Source: Anaerolineae bacterium
Lineage (GTDB): Bacteria; Chloroflexota; Anaerolineae; Aggregatilineales; Phototrophicaceae
Assembly (NCBI GenBank): GCA_025454675.1
Contig: JALONZ010000032.1
Coordinates: 1-10,266 of the forward strand
Length of the DNA stretch: 10,266 nt
Direction of reading: 5' to 3'
Shown: piece after piece, positions 1 to 5,959 of the stretch
How positions within the stretch are numbered: position 1 is the stretch's first letter
Layout: each line of letters opens with the position of its first letter
Notes under the pieces: model-generated
What the model saw: the letters and a program-made list of their open reading frames with translations, nothing else
Database searches by the model: none
What the model was told of the DNA's origin: nothing
Translations under genes and position numbers: made by a program

Positions 1-1419
1 ATTGATTTATCTCAATATAACAGCATCAACAATGCGCGTGATGTGCATGAATTAATGACAGCATTGGAGTATGACCAATATAATTTATATGGCATTTCTT
101 ATGGAACACGTTTAGCAATGACCATTATGCGTGATTTCCCTGAAGATGTTCGGAGTGTTGTCCTCGATTCATCCTATCCAAAAACCATTCGCAACTTTGA
201 AAATCTGACGAATTTGGTGGATGAAGTTGCCATGGAATTATTCAATTTGTGTGTTGCTGATGAGGTATGTAACACAACATATCCTGATTTAGCCAACCGC
301 TTTAATGTGTTATTAGAGCGCCTATCGGAAAACCCACTTGATTTGGGGGATGGCATGGTTATTACGCCAGATGTTTTTAGTAATCTGTTTAGTGCGCTCA
401 ATCATCCACGCACCGTGGCGATTGCACCCTATATCCCATTGACGATTACAGAACTTGAACAAGGGAAAACCGATACGTTTTTGCTTCTTATGCAGTTTAT
501 TGATGGTCAAGTTGAGTTGATTGCTCCAACCTTGCCACAAACCGTACAGCCAGTTCCAAGTGAGGCAGATGCGCTACTCCGTTCTGCGCGTATTATGGCA
601 GAAAGCGCCCTTGAGTTATTGCAAAATGCAATTCAATTGGGTAATGAAGCCAATGAGATTATCCGTTTGGCAGGTATTGAACAAACACCTGCACGGGTAT
701 GGCTGACTGCGGTCAACGGTTTTATTCAGGCGACAGGCACAGATGGGGCGCAATTAATCGGGCGGGAGCTTATGTTTTTGCTACTCAAACCAAAAGACCG
801 CGCCACATTACAAACATTTATTGAGCAACACTTCCAAGGGGCGGACGTGGTGGCATTGCAAACAGGGTTAGATGCCCTAAGCGAAACAGATGTAACAGCC
901 GTATTTGAGCTTTTAGCAACGGATGTTAGGATAGTTACGGGGACAAATATTTTTGCCAATGCTATGTTCTCTTATAACTGTCATGATGAAGGTCCATTCG
1001 ACACCCTTGAAGGGGCTATTCAGAACGAAGAGAGCCTAATCTTTCCCCTCTTAACGGGTAATAATTTTGAAACTCAGGTGACAGGTATTTTTGCCATGTG
1101 CGATGAGGTGGTTATTCCGTTTGTGGGTTCTGCCCCCGATATAGAATCGCAACCTGTTGTGAGTGATATTCCGACGCTGGTTTTGGCAGGCTCTTATGAT
1201 GTGCAAACACCACCTAGTTGGAATCGTTTGGCATATGAGCCACTGACTAATGCTTATTTTGGGTATTTTGTCAACAGTGGGCATGGTGTCATCACATATT
1301 CTCAATGCGCTAAAGATGTCACCCTCAGTTTTATCAATCATCCAGACCGTGAGCCTGATATGTCGTGTGTTGCAACGCTGGCTACGCCATTTGTGTTGCC
1401 ACAACCACCTAGTGAATAG
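1..1419 (+). CDS. Alpha/beta hydrolase, S33 / tripeptidyl-aminopeptidase-like (5'-truncated by window edge)
   Basis: The frame is open from base 1, so the start lies outside the window; 472 residues are visible. The nucleophile elbow G-I-S-Y-G-T (Ser codon 97-99) follows a typical helix-strand lead-in (LEYDQYNLYG). The catalytic Asp is in GSYDVQTPP (codon 1198-1200) and the His in NSGHGV (codon 1282-1284). The last ~100 residues, with their late Cys, match the TAP-like C-terminal domain that completes the fold in mycobacterial/Streptomyces-type tripeptidyl aminopeptidases. The C-x5-C pair after the nucleophile (LCVADEVC) is also typical of S33 members. The long middle section is presumably the helical cap that selects substrate. 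Such enzymes release N-terminal residues or short peptides and are usually exported; any signal peptide would lie in the missing part. Substrate cannot be told from sequence. The gene is followed by two genes on the same strand, one of them a secreted amidase. Confidence 0.88.
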   Translation: MDLSQYNSINNARDVHELMTALEYDQYNLYGISYGTRLAMTIMRDFPEDVRSVVLDSSYPKTIRNFENLTNLVDEVAMELFNLCVADEVCNTTYPDLANRFNVLLERLSENPLDLGDGMVITPDVFSNLFSALNHPRTVAIAPYIPLTITELEQGKTDTFLLLMQFIDGQVELIAPTLPQTVQPVPSEADALLRSARIMAESALELLQNAIQLGNEANEIIRLAGIEQTPARVWLTAVNGFIQATGTDGAQLIGRELMFLLLKPKDRATLQTFIEQHFQGADVVALQTGLDALSETDVTAVFELLATDVRIVTGTNIFANAMFSYNCHDEGPFDTLEGAIQNEESLIFPLLTGNNFETQVTGIFAMCDEVVIPFVGSAPDIESQPVVSDIPTLVLAGSYDVQTPPSWNRLAYEPLTNAYFGYFVNSGHGVITYSQCAKDVTLSFINHPDREPDMSCVATLATPFVLPQPPSE

Positions 1420-1427
1420 AAATATCT

Positions 1428-1462
1428 ATTATGGTTAAAGAGATTGGCATTTAATCCATAAT
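1428..1462 (+). other. AT-rich hairpin between hydrolase and DUF3841 gene
   Basis: ATTATGG (1428-1434) pairs with CCATAAT (1456-1462), and TTAAA (1435-1439) with TTTAA (1450-1454), leaving a single bulged T and a 10-base loop. No U-tract follows, so this is at most a weak terminator or an mRNA-processing or stability hairpin after the hydrolase stop codon. The 86-base gap otherwise holds only the leader of the next gene. Confidence 0.35.
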
Positions 1463-1505
1463 CCCTGTTAACAATATTCGCTGATTGGTTGATAAGGTCA
1501 AGAAG

Positions 1506-2063
1506 ATGCGCCTCTATATGATTCAATCATTACAAATGTGGCATTTATGGCAACGCATTGGTGTGCTTCATGCCAATCCTGCTTATGTAGACCAAGATTT
1601 TTTACCTGCATATTATTGGATGGCTAAACAAATGCGACGACGAATAGGTCATCCGCCACTGGGTTGTTTATTGCCTGTTTGGGCATGGTATCAATGGGAT
1701 GGTGTGGCGCGTACCAAGCCAGATTTGCGAACCAGCGGGTTTTTACCGATGGGGCAAAAGGGTGTGCGCCTTTGCCTAGATGTTGATGAGAAAAAGGTGT
1801 TACTCTCCGATTTTGACCTGTGGCATTATGTCCTCAATTACTGGTATCTGGGAGAAACACTATCTGACCAAATCGTATTTGAGGCTCACAATGACACCAT
1901 CATGCGTGACTCACAAATTCAAGCCAGTTGGCAACGTATTTTTGATATTGACTGGCATAGCCCTGATATAGCCGACCCGCGCCCCGCCAAAAGTTTACAG
2001 GCGACCTTATGGGAAGTGCGCTTGGAACAGGTTATATCTCATGAATTTTTTATCGCTCGTTAG
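1506..2063 (+). CDS. DUF3841 family protein
   Basis: A 185-residue protein of unknown function. It carries the block pattern I associate with DUF3841: an opening L-x-x-I-Q segment, PAYYWMAKQM followed by RRIGHPP, PVWAWYQW, KPDLR, then the very characteristic LLSDFDLWHYVLNYWYL, SWQRIFDI, and a closing QATLWEVRLEQV ending in FIAR. Members are soluble single-domain bacterial proteins with many Trp and Tyr; no activity is established. No signal peptide or membrane segment is seen. The start is placed at ATG 1506 because family members begin close to the (M)xLYxIQ segment and an AAGG (1494-1497) lies 8 bases upstream. A TTG at 1485 would add seven residues and is less likely. The stop is 30 bases before the amidase start, so co-transcription with it is plausible. 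Confidence 0.85.
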   Translation: MRLYMIQSLQMWHLWQRIGVLHANPAYVDQDFLPAYYWMAKQMRRRIGHPPLGCLLPVWAWYQWDGVARTKPDLRTSGFLPMGQKGVRLCLDVDEKKVLLSDFDLWHYVLNYWYLGETLSDQIVFEAHNDTIMRDSQIQASWQRIFDIDWHSPDIADPRPAKSLQATLWEVRLEQVISHEFFIAR

Positions 2064-2093
2064 TTGTTTTCGGTATAAAAGAGGAGATTCTCA

Positions 2094-3620
2094 ATGAAAC
2101 GCTTATTAGTGCTTTGTGTTCTGTTATGCTTAACCCTGACGATGGCTGTTTATGCACAAGAAGATAACTCGCCACGCCTGCGCGAACTTGATTTTACGCC
2201 ATTTGAAGAAGCGTTGGCTCATTTTTCGGATGAACAAGCGACAGAAATAGACAATTTGCTCCAAAACACCACCATTTTGGATATCCAAAAGGCAATGAAC
2301 ACAGGTGTTTTGACATCTGAAGAACTCACATTGTATTTCTTGGCACGCATCCGCCGTTATGATGATATTTTGCGCCATTATTTGGAATTGAATCCAATGG
2401 CATTAGAAGAAGCACGTAAAGCGGATGAATTGCGTGCAAATGGGACAATTTTAGGGGCTTTACACGGTATCCCTGTCAATTTGAAAGATAATATCGAGAC
2501 CGCCACGCCGATGCACACCACCGCAGGCGCAGAAATTTTGCTCAATTATGTTGCAATGGCAGATGCACCGCTGGTCGTACAACTGCGGGCAGGCGGGGCG
2601 GTCATTTTAGGCAAAGCCAACTTATCAGAATTTGCGGGCATCATTACAGAAATACCCGGTTACTCGGCTGTTGGTGGGCAAGTGCAAAACCCACATAGCC
2701 CCGATTTAAGCCCATTGGGTTCAAGCGCGGGTTCTGCCGCCTCGGTTGCCGCCTATTTAACGATGGTGAGTGTTGGCACAGAAACCAGTGGTTCAATCAT
2801 TGCCCCTTCTAGTATAAATGGGGTGGTGGGGATGTACCCTGGCGAAGGTGTGATGGATGGAGCAGGGATTATTCCCTTAATTTTGAATAATGATACAGCG
2901 GGTCCAATTGGTCGAACTGTAACCGATGTTGCCCTGCTATTAGATGTCATAGACACCTTGCAAGTAGATTATGTTGCGGGCTTGGATGTACAAGCCTTAC
3001 AAGGTGTCCATGTTGGGTTATTAGACTTTGGTAATGATGACGTGGCAGGGCTGTTAAATACATATTTTACCGATGTAGGTGCAACTGTTCAGGCGGTTGA
3101 ACTCTCTGGCGATGTGGACACCTTTGGTCAATTATCTAATGCGAGTTTTTTCAGTGGTATTGATATTGATTTGGGTGGACATCTAAGCCAAATGGATTTA
3201 CCCATTGCTACATTAGCAGAACTGGTCACCTATAATGCCGAAAGTCCAACCATACGTATCCCAAGAGGACAGGCTATTTTGGAAATGGCGGTCAATACTA
3301 ATGCCACAACGCCTATTAGCGATGGAGATTACGCGCAGATTATCGCCTATGCGCGTCAATCGGCATCAGACATCCTTGATGCAACCCTCGCCGACAATGA
3401 TATTGAAATTCTGGTCACATTGGGTAATACCCACTCTCTCTATTATTCCACCGCAAATTATCCCGCCATCACTATCCCACTTGGGCTACTTGCCGATGGA
3501 ATGATAAGCGGTGTGACATTGATTGGAAAACCGGGTAGCGAAGCTCGTTTATTGGCGCTGGCGTATGCGTTTGAACAAGCTACTCAATTACGAGTAACAC
3601 CCGTCTTGCCAGAGAATTAG
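2094..3620 (+). CDS. Secreted amidase-signature enzyme, peptide-amidase-like
   Basis: A 508-residue hydrolase of C-N amide bonds. Residues 1-21 form a Sec signal peptide (KR, then a Leu/Val/Cys-rich core, then V-Y-A before Gln22), so the enzyme is exported. The Ser-cis-Ser-Lys catalytic triad of the amidase signature family is complete: Lys131 in NLKDNIET, Ser210 in LGSSAGSAA, and nucleophile Ser234 in GTETSGSI. The spacings 131-210 (79) and 210-234 (24) equal those I recall for Stenotrophomonas peptide amidase (K123/S202/S226). The ATPMHTTAG, LGKANLSEFA and NDTAGPIGR segments also resemble that branch more than the GatA branch. The likely role is deamidation or cleavage of C-terminal peptide amides or other small amides outside the cytoplasm; the true substrate is unknown. 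GAGGAG (2081-2086) lies 7 bases before the ATG, a strong ribosome-binding site. The neighbouring S33 peptidase suggests a shared role in peptide scavenging. Confidence 0.9.
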   Translation: MKRLLVLCVLLCLTLTMAVYAQEDNSPRLRELDFTPFEEALAHFSDEQATEIDNLLQNTTILDIQKAMNTGVLTSEELTLYFLARIRRYDDILRHYLELNPMALEEARKADELRANGTILGALHGIPVNLKDNIETATPMHTTAGAEILLNYVAMADAPLVVQLRAGGAVILGKANLSEFAGIITEIPGYSAVGGQVQNPHSPDLSPLGSSAGSAASVAAYLTMVSVGTETSGSIIAPSSINGVVGMYPGEGVMDGAGIIPLILNNDTAGPIGRTVTDVALLLDVIDTLQVDYVAGLDVQALQGVHVGLLDFGNDDVAGLLNTYFTDVGATVQAVELSGDVDTFGQLSNASFFSGIDIDLGGHLSQMDLPIATLAELVTYNAESPTIRIPRGQAILEMAVNTNATTPISDGDYAQIIAYARQSASDILDATLADNDIEILVTLGNTHSLYYSTANYPAITIPLGLLADGMISGVTLIGKPGSEARLLALAYAFEQATQLRVTPVLPEN

Positions 3621-3658
3621 GTTCTGTCGGCGTTTTGTAGAAAGGTATTTATGAGGCA

Positions 3659-3741
3659 ATTTAGCATGACATATATGCCATCCCTACAATCCGATAACCC
3701 TGTTTATGATTGTAGGGACATGATAATGCTGGTTGCTAAAT
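3659..3741. repeat. Nested inverted repeat after the amidase gene
   Basis: A perfect 11-base inner stem TCCCTACAATC (3681-3691) / GATTGTAGGGA (3708-3718) encloses a 16-base loop. An outer 8-base arm ATTTAGCA (3659-3666) / TGCTAAAT (3734-3741) extends it. It starts about 40 bases after the amidase stop and has no U-tract, so it is a poor intrinsic terminator. The TGTAGGGAC-type arm resembles short interspersed palindromes seen between genes in some Chloroflexota and cyanobacteria; that comparison is from memory. Confidence 0.55.
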
Positions 3742-3802
3742 AAAGGCGGTGTTTAACCTCACTCCTAAATCCTCTCTCCCAAACGGTTCACTGCACAACA
3801 CA

Positions 3803-3846
3803 TGTCATATTTGTGAAGATATGGCAGGCGATAAATCATGTGCCTG
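3803..3846. repeat. Degenerate direct repeat, copy 1
   Basis: TGTCAT is followed 13 bases later by TGGCAGGCGATAAAT (3822-3836) and then by GCCTG (3842-3846), which can pair with CAGGC (3825-3829). Copy 2 at 4083-4121 has the same order of elements with one mismatch in the 15-base core and small length differences. Function unknown; a recombinase binding site or old duplication is possible. Confidence 0.4.
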
Positions 3847-3853
3847 ATTGACC

Positions 3854-3874
3854 AAAAACCCCATTTATGGGGTT
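3854..3874 (-). terminator. Terminator-like hairpin, minus-strand orientation
   Basis: AACCCCAT (3857-3864) and ATGGGGTT (3867-3874) form a perfect 8-base palindromic stem around TT. AAAAA at 3854-3858 reads as a U-run after the stem on the minus strand, which is the intrinsic-terminator arrangement. No minus-strand gene leading into it was found, so its use is uncertain; it may instead be part of the repeat structure with the sister hairpin at 3931-3948. Confidence 0.35.
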
Positions 3875-3930
3875 GATATGCCGATTTTGAGCGGTTTTGA
3901 AGCATACTTTATCGATTCGATAGGCAAGTC

Positions 3931-3948
3931 AACCCCGTTCACGGGGTT
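3931..3948. repeat. Sister AACCCC/GGGGTT hairpin
   Basis: AACCCCGT (3931-3938) and ACGGGGTT (3941-3948) are a perfect 8-base stem around TC. It has the same outer six bases as the hairpin at 3857-3874, with a compensatory change in the inner two pairs (AT/AT to GT/AC). The covariation hints at conserved structure rather than chance. No U-tract follows on either strand. Confidence 0.45.
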
Positions 3949-4082
3949 TCGTAGGGCTTACGCATAAAATAAATACATATCCATTTGACTTGTGTGCGGT
4001 ACTAGCGCCTGCTTTTGGCGCGTATGTCCGCCCGTTTCTTATCATTAACCGTTAGAAAATTGTTTCATGCGTTTGCCCTATG

Positions 4083-4121
4083 TGTCATCCCGAATAGGAT
4101 TGGCAGGCAATAAATAACCTG
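4083..4121. repeat. Degenerate direct repeat, copy 2
   Basis: TGTCAT (4083-4088), then TGGCAGGCAATAAAT (4101-4115) and CCTG (4118-4121), the latter able to pair with CAGG (4104-4107). It matches copy 1 (3803-3846) in order and in 14 of 15 core bases. It lies about 170 bases upstream of the recombinase start. Confidence 0.4.
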
Positions 4122-4179
4122 TTTAACATCGCCGATTGGGTAGACTTACTACATCCTCAAATCGGCACAAAAAAGGCAA

Positions 4180-4206
4180 AAAAGGGCGCATCACACGCGC
4201 CTTTTT
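4180..4206 (+). terminator. Rho-independent terminator, probably bidirectional
   Basis: A 10-pair stem AAAAGGGCGC (4180-4189) / GCGCCTTTTT (4197-4206), with one G-U pair, closes a 7-base loop (ATCACAC). The right arm ends in TTTTT, giving a plus-strand terminator. On the minus strand the A-runs at 4178-4183 and 4169-4174 become two U-runs, so it can also act in that direction. It lies about 560 bases after the amidase stop and 84 before the recombinase start, isolating the recombinase from upstream transcription. Confidence 0.7.
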
Positions 4207-4289
4207 GCATTCAATTTGACGCTCACTTGTTCGCATCGGCTCATAATCTGGTATGCTAGATAACAGCATAAACAAGGAGCATGTGAGTT

Positions 4290-5030
4290 ATGTCACGAAA
4301 ATATTCCCAACTACCCCCCAATGCGCGAGCCATCATCTGGTGTGCGGTCAGCACCACACGGCAAGCAGGTGAAGACCGTGCCAGCATGGATGAGCAAGAA
4401 GCGTGGGCATTAGACATGTGTCGCCAGAACGGTTGGCAGGTGGTGGACATTTTGCGGGTGAATGGACATTCGCGTAATTATAAAGACCTCAACACACTCG
4501 CCAGTGATGCCCGCGCCAAAGGCATTGATGCCTTCGACCGCCTCATCACCCACCTGAATAAAGCCGACTTTGATGTGTTCATCTGTCGGGATGCCAATCG
4601 GTTTGCTCGGCGGGCATCCCTACTCCACTACATCGTAGAATCCATCATTTATGATTGTCACGCGGTCATCTATTCGCAACATGACGGCTGGATAACTGAA
4701 GATAATATGGCGGGGTTCGCCGCCCTCAAAGGCTATTCCATCGAGAAAGATATGCAGTGGATACGGGAAGGGCTTTCGATGGGCAGAAAACGATTATTCG
4801 AGCGTGGTATGCCCGTGAGTGGAAACACACCACTATCGCATAAACGGGTACGCAATGAACGCACAGGCAAAGGTATTGGCATTGTCGTTAATGAAGAATC
4901 CAAACTCTTATATGAACGCATCGGCACCCTGCTCTTAGAGGGTTTATCATGGGATGAGGTGGGCAAAGAGTTATATGTATGTGCAATGGCAACAACAACC
5001 GTTATAACCGCTCCGCACTCCGTTATATGA
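4290..5030 (+). CDS. Serine recombinase, N-terminal part (catalytic domain; frameshifted)
   Basis: A 246-residue frame with the resolvase/invertase catalytic domain (about residues 13-170) and the start of the recombinase domain. The nucleophile Ser21 is in WCAVSTTRQ, a DEQ motif follows at 34-36, and ANRFARR (102-108) supplies Arg104 and Arg107, matching R68 and R71 of gamma-delta resolvase. The usual Arg before V-S (R8) is Ala19, and the usual Asp before R68 is Asn103. The frame is recombinase-like to about LSWDEVGKELY (229) and then runs 17 unrelated residues to a stop; the rest of the protein continues in another frame from 4979. So this is half of a large serine recombinase of about 535 residues. 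AAGGAG (4274-4279) lies 10 bases before the ATG. Such enzymes integrate and excise mobile elements at short att sites. The piece is probably inactive alone unless the frame break is a sequencing error. Confidence 0.8.
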   Translation: MSRKYSQLPPNARAIIWCAVSTTRQAGEDRASMDEQEAWALDMCRQNGWQVVDILRVNGHSRNYKDLNTLASDARAKGIDAFDRLITHLNKADFDVFICRDANRFARRASLLHYIVESIIYDCHAVIYSQHDGWITEDNMAGFAALKGYSIEKDMQWIREGLSMGRKRLFERGMPVSGNTPLSHKRVRNERTGKGIGIVVNEESKLLYERIGTLLLEGLSWDEVGKELYVCAMATTTVITAPHSVI

Positions 5031-5899
5031 TGTATAACCCACTGCTATGGGGCAATATCACACTCAGGCGGACAGGTAAAAGTGTTGGGCAATGGGTCTT
5101 CTTTGAGCATCCAAGCAAACCGTCTGATGTCGAAATTCAATATGGTGTGGTTGAACCCATGTATGGGGATGATTATGGCAGGCAAATTCAATATGAGCTG
5201 ATACGCCGTCTGGACATTCAAGGCAGTACCCGCCCACAAGATACGTATCGCTTTTCTAACACCTGTGTTTGTGGCATCTGTGGAAATCCGATGTGTGTTG
5301 CCTCTACCAACACCAAAGGCAGACGCAAACGCAAATCACGCTATATTGATGGAAAAATTCAATATGGCTTATATTGTAGCCATCGCTATCGGATTATTGA
5401 GAGGGGCGAGCGTTGTGCCAACACACTGGCTTATCAGGACACATTAGAAATGGAATGGGATAAAATATTCGCCTATTTGCTCAGTGGTAAGCAGTTGAGT
5501 TCATATTTGCAAGAACCGAATACCGATGAGCCTAATGTGAATACGATTGAGCGCGAAATTCAGAAGATAAACCAGCAAATACAAACCCTGATTTATGAGC
5601 AATCGTTGGCGAGCGAATCGGCACAACCAATATATCGGCATCAGATTATGAAGCTCTCGGAACGGTTATCCATCATTGAAGATGCTCTGCGGATGGAAAG
5701 TTATAAGCAGTCGCAAAGCATCAGCCTACAAGAATTAGAGGTCTTATTGGTGGATTCATTCTGGGACTTACCCGATGTGAAAATCAACCAGACCCTAAAA
5801 TCAATTCTCGGCGATTATCGGTTGGTGGTGGTACATGATAAGGTGGTTGGGATAAAATTACGCACTCGGAGCTATAAAATGTACAGAAAAACGCCATAA
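4979..5899 (+). CDS. Serine recombinase, C-terminal part (recombinase and zinc-ribbon domains; frameshifted)
   Basis: A 306-residue frame that continues the recombinase begun at 4290. NNNRYNR, then LRYMMYNPLLWGNI (residues 15-28) is the end of the recombinase domain, where families usually show an RNP-x-Y-x-G-type segment. A recombinase zinc ribbon follows, with C98-x2-C101 as first knuckle and C133 and C146 as the second pair. Residues about 186-240 (NTIEREIQKI onward) form a coiled coil, as in large serine recombinases, where it controls synapsis direction. The frame is open from 4958, and ATG 4979 is only the first available start; AAAGAG (4965-4970) is a weak ribosome-binding site. It overlaps the upstream piece by 52 bases. 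It has no catalytic serine and would only bind DNA on its own. The last codons overlap the hairpin that ends dnaE transcription. Confidence 0.78.
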   Translation: MCNGNNNRYNRSALRYMMYNPLLWGNITLRRTGKSVGQWVFFEHPSKPSDVEIQYGVVEPMYGDDYGRQIQYELIRRLDIQGSTRPQDTYRFSNTCVCGICGNPMCVASTNTKGRRKRKSRYIDGKIQYGLYCSHRYRIIERGERCANTLAYQDTLEMEWDKIFAYLLSGKQLSSYLQEPNTDEPNVNTIEREIQKINQQIQTLIYEQSLASESAQPIYRHQIMKLSERLSIIEDALRMESYKQSQSISLQELEVLLVDSFWDLPDVKINQTLKSILGDYRLVVVHDKVVGIKLRTRSYKMYRKTP

Positions 5900-5916
5900 A
5901 ATCGCGTTTATGGCGT
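5887..5916 (-). terminator. Intrinsic terminator of dnaE
   Basis: On the minus strand ACGCCATAAA and TTTATGGCGT (plus-strand 5907-5916 and 5891-5900) form a perfect 10-base stem with a 6-base loop. A U-run from plus-strand AAAAA (5887-5891) follows immediately. The stem begins 44 bases after the dnaE stop codon. It contains the last codons and stop of the convergent recombinase gene; read on the plus strand it lacks a U-tract. A smaller hairpin AGTTTA/TAAACT (5928-5944) lies between it and dnaE. Confidence 0.8.
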
Positions 5917-5959
5917 AACATTCACAAAGTTTAACTTGTAAACTATCCAAATTGACCAT

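Larger units (their letters stand above)
3621..4289. other. Hairpin-rich gene-free region (669 bases) between amidase and recombinase
   Basis: No convincing protein-coding frame was found here. The region holds a nested inverted repeat (3659-3741), two degenerate direct repeats (3803-3846 and 4083-4121), two AACCCC/GGGGTT hairpins (3857-3874 and 3931-3948), a small GCGCC/GGCGC hairpin (4005-4021) and a strong terminator (4180-4206). An inverted pair GCCGATTTTGAG (3880-3891) and CTCAAATCGGC (4156-4166) brackets most of it. No tRNA cloverleaf or known riboswitch was recognised. It could be the remnant end of the recombinase's mobile element, or hold an undescribed small RNA ending at the 4206 terminator; the sequence alone does not decide. 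For the recombinase promoter, TTGACG (4216-4221) is the best -35 candidate but no well-spaced -10 follows, so none is called. Confidence 0.6.

Noticed and set aside
1485..1505. TTG start of the DUF3841 gene
   Set aside because: ATG 1506 fits the family's N-terminus better and has an AAGG at suitable distance.
3651..3743. Small plus-strand frame of 30 codons with AAAGG 5 bases upstream
   Set aside because: It is almost entirely made of the nested inverted repeat (3659-3741), and its composition shows no protein-like pattern.
3857..3948. Possible CRISPR-like repeats
   Set aside because: Only two palindromes of 16-18 bases with differing sequence and a single 56-base gap; no array and no cas genes.
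4256..4450. Minus-strand frame over the recombinase start
   Set aside because: It overlaps the conserved catalytic domain coding on the plus strand and shows no domain or ribosome-binding site.
4971..4985. Programmed ribosomal frameshift in the recombinase
   Set aside because: No slippery heptamer, and no obvious downstream stem or internal Shine-Dalgarno at the right distance was seen.
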